DNA of 64,000 nucleotides from NCBI RefSeq assembly GCF_010015445.1, contig NC_053120.1, forward strand, positions 15,427,597 through 15,491,596. The letters are read 5' to 3'. Under the pieces are notes generated by a model. That model saw only the letters and a program-made list of their open reading frames with translations. It did not search any database and was not told where the DNA came from. The position numbers were made by a program, and so were the translations under genes. Source of the stretch: Perca fluviatilis (taxonomy: Eukaryota; Chordata; Actinopteri; Perciformes; Percidae). This document shows positions 24,901 to 30,408 of this stretch, piece by piece. The number at the start of each line of letters is the position of its first letter. Position 1 is the first letter of the stretch.

Positions 24901-27900
24901 CTGGTTAAGGGGGATGAAATCCCACGGGCGGTGCTAAGCCCCGGATGCAGCGACGGTGCAAAATAGATAGCGGAGATAAAGAAGCCACACCTAGAGAAGG
25001 ACATTTGCTGGCCATTTTTATCCCAATCTCCAAACAATTTTCCAGACATTAAGAAAATCTTATCCTTTTCTGGATCCAAATGAAAGTCTTTCGAAGTGAC
25101 AGCATGGAAGTACACATGCATAGATCCGCTGCTTGGTAAACTAAAAAAAGAGAAACAAGTAGATACAAGTTACAGTAACTTCATATTTTCTTTATAAAAT
25201 CAACAATACAATATTTTGTAGCAGATAGCATTACTGGTTTAAAAATATTATGAAATACCAGACTAAACAACAGTGATTAGATTACATTTTTTTTTTAATT
25301 TAAGATGCTTTGTTCAGAACATCACATGAATACCTATTAATACTTACCTACTTCCTATAACCCAAAACTTACGTTTGTTGTGCCTGGTGTTCAGGGGATG
25401 TTCCTGAGATATTTACTGCCACTAGAAGACCCGCCTTCTCATCACTCTGACCAAGAGAGCAGGAGGTTATTGGTGACCTGGAGACATTGACTGTTCCGTT
25501 GCTTGGCTGCTGTTCCTGTCTCTCTGCAAGGCATGTGTTTGTTTTCTTATTTGATTTGGTGTCAACAGCCTGTGAGAAAAATAAAAGGTTGAAGAGTAAA
25601 TAAATGATCAAGATATTACCAAATCTATTGTACAACATATAGCAAAAACATCAACTTCCTGAAGTCCTATACTCTAGGAATCTGATTGCCAGACATAAAG
25701 AATCACCTCCATAATGTAGACTTATCATATCTCAATTCTACAATTTTTTTGTGTTATTTTAAATTGTGTTGGACACAGAAATATTACCCACTTTAAAGGC
25801 TTTTTGTCATATTTGCTGAAACTGTCACTATATCCTGACAGTAAGAAAGATTATACAGAATATTGTGATATTGTATTGTTGATTTTATAAAGAAAATATG
25901 AAGTTAACTTTTACCTCCCTTTTTTTGTTAGTAAGCAGCGGCTATATGCCTGTGTACTTCCATGCTTTCACTTCCAAAGACTTAGCCATGTTCCCACCGC
26001 ACCCGTGGATAAACAACCAATAAGAGCCAAGGAGTCTCTAATACAGTGTCAATGACTGTTTGTGATGTGAATCAAGATTATGTTATTGCCTATTTCTAGA
26101 CTCAAATGTTTTCAGAATTTCAGAAATTTCAGATATTAGTGTACTGTTCAAGCCAAAATTCAAGCACCGCCCACTGGCCGACCGTCCATAGCAAAATTTT
26201 TCATTTCACAGATAAACAATACACTAAAATATGTTTCTGAAAACATATGATGCGAGAGATAGGCAATGCATTAACAAAATCTTGATTCATATTTGAACAG
26301 CGCTGCCTAGTTTGATAGTTTGATCGGCGTTCACAAGCAGTCACTGCATTACAGACTCCTTGGCTCTGATTGGTTGTTTTCCTTATGCCATTAGGAGCAC
26401 CAGAAAGAGGCAGAGGAGTGTGATTTGTTTACAGATTATCTGATTCATGCAGTACTGTCAGGATATAGTGACAAAAAGTTATTTTTTATAAATGTTACGA
26501 ACTGTAGCTTTAAAGCTGCACATGGTTGGTAAATAGACAGTTGATTAATAATGCACAGTTATAGTAACCTGTATGCATGATTGTTGCCAAAACACTATGG
26601 TTATGTCAGACTAATGAAAATCATTACTCAATCAGTGTCAATATGAAATTTTAAATGTTATTACTACCATTATTATCATTAAGTATTTTTGTAGAAAATT
26701 AAGAAAACAATGATTGAAAGAATGTTCAGGTTATAAGTCAGTTTGAAGGTTAAACTCTATGCATTTGACTGATAACTACCTCAGTGTTTTGGCTGGTTTC
26801 TTCAGTAACTGGACATGGATCATGAGAATACTCTGGTTGTCTTGCATTTGGGGCTTCTCTCTCATCTATGGCTGCTTGGTCTTCTTTCTTGTCATTTTGT
26901 TTAGTGAATGTATGCTGTTCAGTGTTGGTGTGCTTTTTATTATCATCTGGTTTCCCAGAGAGATTTTCTGTCTCAAGAGAGATTGTCTTATCCTTATCTT
27001 GTTCATTGAGAGGCTGCTTTGCCACTGAATCCAATGCTTGAGATGTTTGCTCAGATGATACAGGTGCAGTGGAGCCTGTTTCTTTAGTTGGTGTTGGAGA
27101 TGATGCAGAGTTAGACGATAGCCCAGAATGAATGCCACTTTTTTTGTCAGCAGTAATTTGCACTGGTGTATGGCTGTCCTCTGTATTAATATCTGATGGG
27201 GCCTCTGTTTGTTGCTCTGTCTGGTTGGGGAATGAGAGTGTGGTTCCTTGTTCCAGTGGGGCTGAGCTGGCAGTGTAATCTGATGGGTCCTGTGTTGTCA
27301 CGCCATTTCTGGCTGGCTCAGAGTCATCACTAGCCGGCTTCCCCTGAAAAGAGTCTAAATAGGTAGCTTTATCATCTGGCCTCCCAAAGAGATTTTGTCT
27401 TTCATTAGAGATTGTCTTGTCTATATCATTGTTAGAGGCAGACTGCTTTTCCACCGAATCCCATTCTTGAGGTGTTTGCCCAGGCGATTCAGGTGCAGTG
27501 GAGTCAATTTCTTTTGTTGATGTTAGAGATGATGCAGGATTAGACAACAGCCCAGCAGCAGTCGGCACTGCTTCAGGGCTGTATTCTCTACTAATACCTA
27601 ACAGGGATTTTTTGTCACTGGCAGGGGTAGGAGAGTGCAGTGCCGTGGAAACAGACAGGTTTGATCCAGGGGCTGCATTACTGAATGATTGAGAATTACT
27701 TTCATGAGCTGCCACAGAAAGCCTCTCTTTCCCATTACAAGTCTCTGTGACATGTGTGTTCTTGGTAGTCAATGATTCATTAACTGAAACTGTCTGGTTA
27801 GGGCATGAGGGTGTGGCTCCTTTTTCCAGTGGGGCTGGGCTGGTTTTGTCATTTGATGGGCGCTGTGGTGTAGCCCCATCTCTGGCTGCCTCTGAGTCAT

Positions 27901-29661
27901 CACTAGCCGATTGCCCCTGAAAAGAATCTCAATAGTTAGCTTAGCAGATATCAGTTTTAGATTAATAAACTTTTTCCTCTGGAGGCAGAAGTTACCTCAT
28001 AAGTCGAGTGGTTAATGTGTGAAGCCAAGCCACTTTTTTACAACAACCTAACTTACCTGTGGCCAAGGTAGTGTTCATACAACTATCTTACAACTATTTT
28101 GTTTTGAAAGGCAAACAATGTTAAAGTTGTTTGTACGTGTATTCAGTTGATTTAAGTTTATTTTACTAATTTTCAATTTGCACAATAAAAATAGTTTAGA
28201 TTCTGTAAATGTTTCATGCATTCTCCTTCATATTAACGTTATTGTATAATGTTGTGGAGCCAAGCAAACCCTTTAGTAATCAAAGCGACTTTGAGTTTGT
28301 GAAAAGCGCTATATAAATTCAATTTATTATTATTATTTTAGTAACATGATGACATAAAAATGTTTTTGTGATATTCTATGTACTCCTGTAGAATAAGCCA
28401 TTACAAACCGATATAATGGCCCAGTCAAGCAAAAGAAAGAAAATACAGTGAAACTGCCGGAATCTTAAAAAAACACCATGATACAAGCACTATAAAATGG
28501 AAAACATCCATGTCAGGAAAAAACATGTTAAAAAATATTAATAAAAATACAAAAGCAATGCCATATTTCCATAACTATGTGAAAATGCGAAGTTAAAACA
28601 CTGTCTAAAAAATTGTTAAACTGTTAACTTCACACCAGTGGTTCACTATGCTGACTGGCCCTTTTGTGGTCCTGCTTAGTAGCAGGGCCACACACCTTTG
28701 CAAAATGTATGATTACAATACATACCTCAGAAAGGTGTGCTATAGTTTTTGTGACTGAGATTGTAGTTGATATGTGGTGTTGTACTAGACTGCATCATAT
28801 TGAAAGGTGCGTTCCATGTGATTACTGTATAAACACATTCCTGCCATAGCAGAAACCTGTTCCCCATGTTGATGAGCTTGTTTACTGCCCTACAAATGTT
28901 GCTGTAAACTAGCAAACAGAACAATGTTATAGTCTAAGCAAAAGGAAATAAAGGTTGATTGTGTCAGGGAATTCATGGCTTAATACATTTTTGATGAGCA
29001 AGAAAGCTATGACAAAACAACTGTTACTTAGCCTTTTCACCTTTATCTGTGTAGTATTTTCTTGTTCTTCTTTAACACCTTTTGGAACCTGGTCTTGATC
29101 CTCCTTTTGGTTCTTCTCAGCAGTGACTGAGGGTTGATATGTTGACGTGGCCACATCTAGGTAACATAATGTGATGTGACATATTAATTAGATATATCTA
29201 ACCGTAGTAAATGTGTCAGTTTCAGTCTTTTAGGCACACCTCCATATAGAATGATACATTACAAAGTTCAGCTTTAAGGTAATCAAACTGGACTTTTAAC
29301 TACCATATAGACAAATCATACTTTATTAAAGTCTGTGTCAAACACAAAAACATTGTTATTGGCTACAAATAAAAACAACCACAGTTTGTTACAGATGACT
29401 ATTAGGTGTCGAGTACTGTTAATTCTCATTCTTATTCTGGTTACAGGCCCAGCATTGTTCATGCTTGGACATGAGACAACTTTTTTTAACTAAGTCAATA
29501 TATAACAAACAAAACAAAAACAATAAAAATGCACACAAAAACAGTGTGCTAGTAAGCTTACCTTGGGTCACATTTGGGGTCAAGACACACAACTTGAAGC
29601 CACAGTGAGGACAGAATTGGAATGAACTTTCCACTTGATTTCCACAATTAGTGCAAAACAT
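417..29661 (-). CDS. rnf213: rnf213 (E3 ubiquitin ligase / AAA+ ATPase), 5' two thirds, spliced; 3' part off window
   Basis: RNF213 is a cytosolic giant protein with six AAA modules, two of them active, and a C-terminal ubiquitin ligase module. It is linked to lipid droplets, innate immunity and vascular disease. The reading frame was reconstructed from 28 coding exons whose GT/AG borders and codon phases chain from the ATG at 29661 to a phase-0 donor at 416, with one break between exons 21 and 22. About 10.2 kb of coding sequence (about 3,400 aa) is present. Order: zinc ribbon (C3, C6, C17, C20), low-complexity duplicated region, CBM20, helical stalk, then AAA modules with Walker A GETGCGKT and GKPGSSKS. 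The RING and later exons must lie before position 1. Similarity to human RNF213 is obvious along most of the length. Fish have several rnf213-like genes, and I cannot say which paralogue this is. Confidence 0.95.
3978..4351. other. rnf213 intron, plain
   Basis: 374 bases between exons 29 and 30. Nothing recognised. Confidence 0.7.
4352..4507 (-). CDS. rnf213: rnf213 exon 29
   Basis: 156 nt, acceptor TATCCAG, donor TCT/GTAAGT, phase 0 to 0. LNEFLFKLFFLRYLMDSDG and HLYIIELLE match IWVFLFKLLILQYLMDING and HLYIVEILE in human. Confidence 0.93.
4659..4843 (-). CDS. rnf213: rnf213 exon 28
   Basis: 185 nt, acceptor CATTTTAG, donor TCG/GTAAGC, phase 1 in and 0 out. It begins GKSLYVQRLYEKL and completes the AAA2 P-loop-like motif begun in exon 27. 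It ends FHFDVTSS, as in human RNF213. Confidence 0.93.
4844..5263. other. rnf213 intron, plain
   Basis: 420 bases between exons 27 and 28. Nothing recognised. Confidence 0.7.
5264..6530 (-). CDS. rnf213: rnf213 exon 27: AAA1/AAA2 region
   Basis: 1267 nt, acceptor TATTTAG, donor GTAG/GTGAGT, phase 0 in and 1 out. It contains VQRLAKAFVDLYSAGN, then PSYDEVLLCTPATSYEQV with LFLRRCLTPGD, and ends at VGIVASQRAGVG. The P-loop-like segment of the AAA2 module is split across the junction with exon 28. The middle part is less conserved than the ends. Confidence 0.93.
6662..6817 (-). CDS. rnf213: rnf213 exon 26
   Basis: 156 nt, acceptor TTTATAG, donor GAG/GTGTTA, phase 0 to 0. YDDLKELQNKLMLMSGR and EVEHFVE match the human EVKELLNKLMLMSGK region. 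Confidence 0.92.
7084..7221 (-). CDS. rnf213: rnf213 exon 25
   Basis: 138 nt, acceptor GATTTCAG, donor AAA/GTATGC, phase 0 to 0. HLEWLKTVKESHGSVE and LSLATSINEKGVY match human NLEWLKTVNESHGSVE and the following residues. Confidence 0.93.
7611..8588. mobile_element. non-autonomous TIR DNA transposon in rnf213 intron 24
   Basis: About 980 bp bounded by inverted termini. The left begins TAAAGGCTCAAACGCA; the reverse complement of the right begins TTAAAGGCCCAAACGCA. Both continue with TGAA and GCG. The termini are much more CpG-rich than the flanks. No coding capacity. The target duplication is unclear (TA or TAA-like), so the superfamily is not assigned. Confidence 0.65.
8755..8972 (-). CDS. 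rnf213: rnf213 exon 24
   Basis: 218 nt, acceptor ATTGCAG, donor CTG/GTGAGA, phase 1 in and 0 out. It encodes ELKVFVDLASISAGEND and DVDRVACFHDAV, one of the most conserved blocks of RNF213, then LSKLWKALEND. Confidence 0.95.
9022..9712. mobile_element. non-autonomous TIR transposon, GGGCCCTAT termini, rnf213 intron 23
   Basis: 691 bp. The left end reads GGGCCCTATTTTAAC and the right end reads, in reverse complement, GGGCCCTATCTTGCACC. Internal sequence is rich in GCGC and GCGCA words. Flanking TTG/TTA triplets could be a 3-bp Harbinger-type target duplication with one mismatch. The element sits 49 bases from exon 24 and 29 bases from exon 23, filling most of the intron. Confidence 0.7.
9742..9901 (-). 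CDS. rnf213: rnf213 exon 23
   Basis: 160 nt, acceptor TTTTTTCAG, donor GAAG/GTACAG, phase 0 in and 1 out. KKILMDITNDRRECLQKL and FVLWVKEALEG match KKLLQDISEARCKGLQ and FICWVREALGG of human RNF213. Confidence 0.92.
9902..10330. other. rnf213 intron 22, plain
   Basis: 429 bases between exons 22 and 23. Nothing recognised. Confidence 0.7.
10331..10523 (-). CDS. rnf213: rnf213 exon 22 with apparent 1-nt deletion
   Basis: Acceptor CTTACAG, donor ATG/GTACAT. Most of the exon reads MCRTNPSDDGKW, RIQQIRQYHELHLA and CPEGDFKVLEKLLQM, like human RNF213. The first 10 nt fit the expected phase 1 only if one T is missing from the TTT run at 10514-10516. As written, the frame breaks. With one extra base the exon would be 194 nt and end in phase 0, as exon 23 requires. 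Confidence 0.8.
10532..10574. repeat. T-rich (A-rich on minus) tract at the rnf213 exon 21/22 break
   Basis: Homopolymer-like T runs broken by single A, AA and CC. It occupies the place where the end of exon 21, a donor and an intron are expected. It is either an assembly or sequencing artefact or the scar of a deletion. Confidence 0.8.
10575..10867 (-). CDS. rnf213: rnf213 exon 21 (3' end missing)
   Basis: Acceptor TTCACAG, phase 1. The frame is open for 98 codons (FKGLDKKLHQNIEMMN, VTYFNLCDITRQMATEL) and ends EEIYTLE, then TAA at 10574-10572 in an A-rich tract. No donor lies at or near the end. In human RNF213 roughly 45 more residues follow before the block that exon 22 encodes, so the exon end and its intron appear to be missing here. 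Confidence 0.8.
10868..12366. other. rnf213 intron 20
   Basis: 1.5 kb. The part from about 11760 to 12300 has a different composition (GGACCCGGATATTTGAC-type words, a TAGCAAGCTAGC palindrome) and looks like decayed transposon. I could not define its ends. The remainder shows nothing. Confidence 0.45.
12367..12519 (-). CDS. rnf213: rnf213 exon 20
   Basis: 153 nt, acceptor CCTCTAG, donor AAAG/GTAAGA, phase 1 to 1. A strongly charged helix (RTLLRQRKEEAEAVHSD) followed by LVRCLLQICQELPQHVK, corresponding to the VDSLLKMCGNVKHLIQ region of human RNF213. Confidence 0.88.
13090..14083 (+). pseudogene. LINE reverse-transcriptase fragment, 5' part of a broken copy
   Basis: Reads, with frame changes near 13600 and after 13840, as a non-LTR retrotransposon reverse transcriptase: AWKKSKVVPIPKNKK, SRPISLLPILGKI, STATALTQMVDDW, FDVTDHDLLLKK, then MPQGSCLGPLLYTIFTNDL and FADDSTIY, then GVMIDNRLCWDKHV. 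The ADD catalytic core is visible, but the expected LDFSAAFD-type block has decayed to IDSTAEFD. It is inserted in rnf213 intron 19, antisense to the gene, and is interrupted at 14084 by a second element. It resembles jockey/CR1/L2-type LINEs; the clade is not certain. Confidence 0.8.
14392..15776. mobile_element. hAT-type element, copy B, with perfect 8-bp target duplication
   Basis: 1385 bp starting CAGAGGCG and ending CAGCTCTG, flanked on both sides by GATGTCAG (14384-14391 and 15777-15784). Terminal regions consist of imperfect inverted blocks rich in AAGTACTT/AAGTA words. CAG...CTG ends plus an 8-bp duplication are hAT hallmarks. It has no transposase. A second copy in the opposite orientation lies at 30503-31742. 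It is interrupted by an LTR-like insert at 14756-15216. Confidence 0.8.
14756..15216 (+). mobile_element. possible solo LTR nested in the hAT element
   Basis: 461 bp beginning TGTCACGTTCC, flanked by ACTACT (14750-14755 and 15217-15222), with AATAAA at 15153-15158 near its 3' end. It interrupts the hAT sequence where the two hAT copies stop aligning. A solo LTR is the simplest reading, but the 3' end does not show the usual CA. Confidence 0.45.
15936..16246 (+). repeat. LINE 3' end
   Basis: Ends CTAATGGGGATCCAAATAAA followed by (CAAA)n at about 16220-16241, the typical 3' tail of a fish non-LTR element. Probably the 3' end of the LINE begun at 13090, displaced by the nested insertions. Confidence 0.6.
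16369..17347. repeat. 979-bp near-perfect palindrome (foldback element) in rnf213 intron 19
   Basis: Left arm 16369-16848 and right arm 16896-17347 are inverted copies around a 47-base spacer. The outer ends are CATGGAGGATATATTTATTC and its reverse complement; the inner ends are GACACTTGTC/GACAAGTGTC. Arms are about 450-480 bp with few mismatches and small indels. Extremely AT-rich, no coding capacity, no clear target duplication. It lies 120 bases from exon 19, so any rnf213 pre-mRNA contains it as a long hairpin. Confidence 0.9.
17468..17641 (-). CDS. rnf213: rnf213 exon 19
   Basis: 174 nt, acceptor TTTTACAG, donor ATAG/GTAAGT, phase 1 to 1. Encodes FKSVSEKFLSGEIRM and QKEHEFLDLLKI. It is followed by the largest intron of the gene in this window (17467-12520), full of mobile DNA. 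Confidence 0.9.
17879..18068 (-). CDS. rnf213: rnf213 exon 18
   Basis: 190 nt, acceptor CTTTTAG, donor ACAG/GTAAAT, phase 0 in and 1 out. ITKFGKLMSVVVLKTWP corresponds to LRKFGIVLSAVITKSWP in human RNF213. Confidence 0.9.
18525..18847. mobile_element. short hAT-type element (CAGGGGTCACCAAC termini)
   Basis: 323 bp from CAGGGGTCACCAAC to GTTGGTGACCCCTG, perfect 14-bp inverted termini. Flanking octamers TTTTACAC and GTTTACAC match at 7 of 8. Internal text of the GTAGCCC type. Lies in rnf213 intron 17. Confidence 0.85.
18970..19092 (-). CDS. rnf213: rnf213 exon 17
   Basis: 123 nt, acceptor GTGCTAG, donor CAG/GTATGA, phase 0 to 0. Encodes DQIGIYSNKMEELSKT and MEKCALEAVAAICQ. The last block corresponds to the conserved CIIEAVSSACQ region of human RNF213. 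Confidence 0.87.
19207..19305 (-). CDS. rnf213: rnf213 exon 16
   Basis: 99 nt, acceptor TTTCTAG, donor CGA/GTAAGA, phase 0 to 0. Encodes VWDKLLSLSFSHKEHT and FMEDFEGKLKR. Confidence 0.85.
19513..19647 (-). CDS. rnf213: rnf213 exon 15
   Basis: 135 nt, acceptor TTCCAG, donor AAG/GTAAGC, phase 0 to 0. Encodes the helical block with TMREWRRNTFRNKLL, similar to the stalk of other RNF213 proteins. Confidence 0.85.
19648..20059. other. rnf213 intron, plain
   Basis: 412 bases between exons 14 and 15. Nothing recognised. Confidence 0.65.
20060..20219 (-). CDS. rnf213: rnf213 exon 14
   Basis: 160 nt, acceptor CCCACAG, donor CAG/GTGAGA, phase 2 in and 0 out. Encodes YGECCLKTAVRLLYSIC and VPIYFLDLVCLIAKAY. 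It has no internal start codon, so it would be missed by ORF searches that require one. Confidence 0.85.
20343..20398 (-). CDS. rnf213: rnf213 exon 13
   Basis: 56 nt, acceptor TTTACAG, donor ACG/GTAAAA, phase 0 in and 2 out. A short stalk exon (ALENLASHLIDRES), supported by frame continuity on both sides. Confidence 0.82.
20399..20974. other. rnf213 intron, plain
   Basis: 576 bases between exons 12 and 13. Nothing recognised. Confidence 0.65.
20975..21155 (-). CDS. rnf213: rnf213 exon 12
   Basis: 181 nt, acceptor AATTTAG, donor ATG/GTATGT, phase 2 in and 0 out. Encodes stalk sequence (IMKDHAYLVDIDRLLV). Confidence 0.87.
21213..21262. repeat. strong 50-nt hairpin in rnf213 intron 11
   Basis: TAGGACACCCC on the left pairs with GGGGTGTCCTA on the right, and the stem continues for 20 pairs with two mismatches around a loop of about 9 bases. 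Flanking A-runs and T-runs (AAAAAATG/CATTTTTT) extend it. It could be a small TIR element or its end. Nothing else is evident up to exon 11. Confidence 0.7.
21263..22450. other. rest of rnf213 intron 11
   Basis: About 1.2 kb of AT-rich intron without a recognised feature. Confidence 0.6.
22451..22657 (-). CDS. rnf213: rnf213 exon 11
   Basis: 207 nt, acceptor GCTGTAG, donor CTAG/GTATGT, phase 2 to 2. Encodes helical stalk (DAVEMFCNKARQHN and KWVLVIPLIHLL). Confidence 0.88.
22658..23223. other. rnf213 intron, plain
   Basis: 566 bases between exons 10 and 11. Nothing recognised. Confidence 0.65.
23224..23480 (-). CDS. rnf213: rnf213 exon 10
   Basis: 257 nt, acceptor TTTTTTTAG, donor AGAG/GTAACT, phase 0 in and 2 out. 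It encodes helical stalk sequence (VEILLKLVLEEN and following). In-frame continuity with exons 9 and 11 supports it. Confidence 0.88.
23579..23850 (-). CDS. rnf213: rnf213 exon 9: stalk start
   Basis: 272 nt, phase 1 in and 0 out, donor CAG/GTAAAT. The GEWHQYDD block and the DIVIKGRDLAGRVML stretch match the region just after CBM20 in human RNF213. The acceptor (ATTCAAG) has a weak pyrimidine tract, so the 5' border is less certain. Confidence 0.85.
24307..24348 (-). other. possible 42-nt cassette exon (8) of rnf213
   Basis: A 42-nt segment lies between an acceptor (CAAACAG) and a strong donor (GTAAGT), in phase 1 on both sides. It would insert 14 residues (VRNNVFIDCPPENT). Human RNF213 joins the CBM20 end directly to the GDWHQY-type block, so this may be optional or spurious. 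Omitting it keeps the frame. Confidence 0.3.
24533..24729 (-). CDS. rnf213: rnf213 exon 7: second half of CBM20 domain
   Basis: 197 nt, acceptor TTTCACAG, donor GTAATC, phase 2 in and 1 out. It encodes the remaining CBM20 strands, including YLVEGRVMIPK, IPYKYRIW and YVNRCLTIK. These blocks closely match human RNF213. Confidence 0.92.
24991..25140 (-). CDS. rnf213: rnf213 exon 6: first half of CBM20 domain
   Basis: 150 nt, acceptor TTTTTTTAG, donor CTAG/GTGTGG, phase 2 to 2. It encodes the first strands of a CBM20-type starch-binding fold (MHVYFHAV, then a FGDWDKNG turn), matching the RNF213 N-terminal CBM20, which is implicated in glycogen or carbohydrate binding. A diverged inverted copy of its first 57 bases or so lies at 25868-25983. 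Confidence 0.9.
25373..25569 (-). CDS. rnf213: rnf213 exon 5: linker before CBM20
   Basis: 197 nt, acceptor CTCACAG, donor GTAAGT, phase 0 in and 2 out. It encodes a Ser/Gln/Lys-rich linker that ends just before the carbohydrate-binding module. Skipping it would shift the frame. Confidence 0.85.
25793..26513. mobile_element. TIR element in rnf213 intron 4 carrying an rnf213 fragment
   Basis: Ends share, in inverted orientation, CTGTCACTATATCCTGACAG (left 25823-25842, right 26454-26473) and TTTAAAG-type outer ends. Both halves also share AACAACCAAT and GAGCCAAGGAGTCT in inverted orientation, so it is a foldback-like fish repeat. Between the left terminus and that shared block lies a 116-bp inverted copy of rnf213 intron 5/exon 6 (25868-25983). 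Confidence 0.65.
25868..25983 (+). pseudogene. inverted partial copy of rnf213 intron 5 3' end and exon 6 start
   Basis: The plus strand here matches the minus strand of 25084-25214. 39 consecutive bases are identical (starting ATATTGTATTGTTGATTTTA), then a diverged polypyrimidine tract, then about 50 bases of exon 6 at roughly 90% identity (TGTGTACTTCCATGCT and following). It faces exon 6 across exon 5. Confidence 0.85.
26780..27916 (-). CDS. rnf213: rnf213 exon 4: 379-codon low-complexity region with internal duplication
   Basis: 1137 nt, acceptor TTTTCAG, donor GAG/GTAGTT, phase 0 to 0. It is rich in Ser, Thr, Pro, Gln and Asp, and is probably disordered. It contains two homologous units whose starts lie 573 nt (191 codons) apart, at 27916 and 27343. 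Shared landmarks are ASDDSE, SAPLE/SPAPLE, STAP and GRPDD/GKPDD. Human RNF213 also has a disordered stretch between its zinc ribbon and CBM20, but the residues are not conserved. Confidence 0.85.
27917..29040. other. rnf213 intron 3
   Basis: 1.1 kb. At 28279-28340 it contains a short tail (GAAAAGCGCTATATAAATTC followed by ATT triplets), typical of the 3' end of fish LINEs or SINEs. No other feature seen. Confidence 0.6.
29041..29156 (-). CDS. rnf213: rnf213 exon 3: charged linker
   Basis: 116 nt, acceptor CTAG, donor GTGAAA, phase 1 in and phase 0 out. It encodes a lysine- and glutamate-rich linker without a recognisable domain. The frame joins cleanly from the zinc ribbon exon (codon GAT spans the junction). 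Confidence 0.75.
29157..29561. other. rnf213 intron 2, plain
   Basis: 405 bases. Nothing recognised. Confidence 0.65.
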
Positions 29662-29668
29662 TATTTAC
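29562..29668 (-). CDS. rnf213: rnf213 exon 2: start codon and zinc ribbon
   Basis: The acceptor (GAACAG) is followed by seven UTR bases and the ATG at 29661. The coding part is 100 nt, ending at donor GTAAGC in phase 1. It encodes a short zinc ribbon with two CxxC pairs (C3/C6 and C17/C20), like the N-terminus of mammalian RNF213. Confidence 0.85.
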
Positions 29669-30223
29669 CTGTTCAAAATGACAACATTAAGATTTACCGA
29701 AAACATGTTGATTTAGTTTTTGGCATTAGAAGCAAGAAGAATTCATGCTTCTTTCAGTTCAGTTAAGTATTTTACCAATTGAATCTAATTATTTCCCAAA
29801 ATAAAAGCCAATATTGGTATGAATGGAGACCAATGTAACAGGTTTCTATAACTTAATGGTAATTTAGCCCAATATAAAACTACTAAAGGATTTAGGTCTT
29901 CCTGGGTTGTGTGTGTAGTAGCCATAACTCATTTTGTCTCACTTCCTTTTTCCACTTCCTTTAAACTAGAACAGTGCAACACAATCTCTAACACTCTTAA
30001 AATTCTAAATGGAAGTATACAGTTAAGCCTAATCTTATAACGAATTAGTAAAGACAATTTATAGCTTAATATGTAATACAAAGAGAAATAAAATAAAAAT
30101 AGCTGTCAGTATGACTAACCTCGGATTTACTATTTCAAACACAGTACTTGAATATTCTATCATCGTAATTTAATGGATTGTTCTTGGGTCAGTACAATGG
30201 ATTAATTTGTTCAGATAACCTAC
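29669..30223. other. rnf213 intron 1
   Basis: 555 bases. It holds two ACTTCC (GGAAGT on the gene strand) ETS-type sites at 29941-29946 and 29954-29959. The sequence GGAAGTGGAA resembles an ETS-IRF composite with one mismatch. Otherwise plain. Confidence 0.5.
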
Positions 30224-30257
30224 CTTGTATCCTCTTCTTCCTTACATGGTTGACACT
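30224..30257 (-). promoter_or_regulatory. rnf213: rnf213 5'UTR exon 1 (start estimated)
   Basis: A strong donor (CAAG followed by GTAGGT) ends at 30224. A TATA-like box lies about 30 bases upstream of the estimated start. The exon carries no long ORF. It contains ATG directly followed by TAA at 30247-30242, a start-stop mini-uORF if transcription starts where the TATA box predicts. The 5' edge is inferred, not seen. Confidence 0.5.
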
Positions 30258-30281
30258 GAAAATCTGAGCTGATAACAGACA

Positions 30282-30288
30282 TTATATA
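30282..30288 (-). promoter_or_regulatory. rnf213: TATA box of rnf213
   Basis: TATATAA reads on the minus strand, about 30 bases upstream of the inferred first exon and 58 bases upstream of its donor. The position relative to the exon and the IRF-type sites supports a core promoter. Confidence 0.5.
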
Positions 30289-30310
30289 GCTTACTGCGGG
30301 TCATGCATTT

Positions 30311-30322
30311 ACTTTCGTTTTT
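30311..30322 (-). promoter_or_regulatory. IRF-element-like site near the TATA box
   Basis: On the minus strand the sequence reads AAAAACGAAAGT. It matches the IRF half-site AANNGAAA and lies about 23 bases upstream of the TATA box. Binding is inferred. Confidence 0.4.
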
Positions 30323-30396
30323 GATTTACAGTAAGAGGTGTGGCTGCTTAGGCTTTTTCTGCCACTTACTGAGCAATATCCCAATGTCTGAGAATC

Positions 30397-30408
30397 CAAA
30401 GTGAAACT
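30397..30408 (+). promoter_or_regulatory. ISRE-like site upstream of rnf213
   Basis: CAAAGTGAAACT differs at one base from the ISRE consensus GAAANNGAAACT. It lies about 110 bases upstream of the TATA box. Mammalian RNF213 is interferon-inducible, so an ISRE here fits the gene. ISRE function does not depend on orientation. Confidence 0.5.

Noticed and set aside
26759..27028. Hydrophobic plus-strand frame resembling a membrane protein
   Set aside because: Antisense to the Ser/Thr-rich rnf213 exon 4; hydrophobicity is a by-product of the complementary codons.
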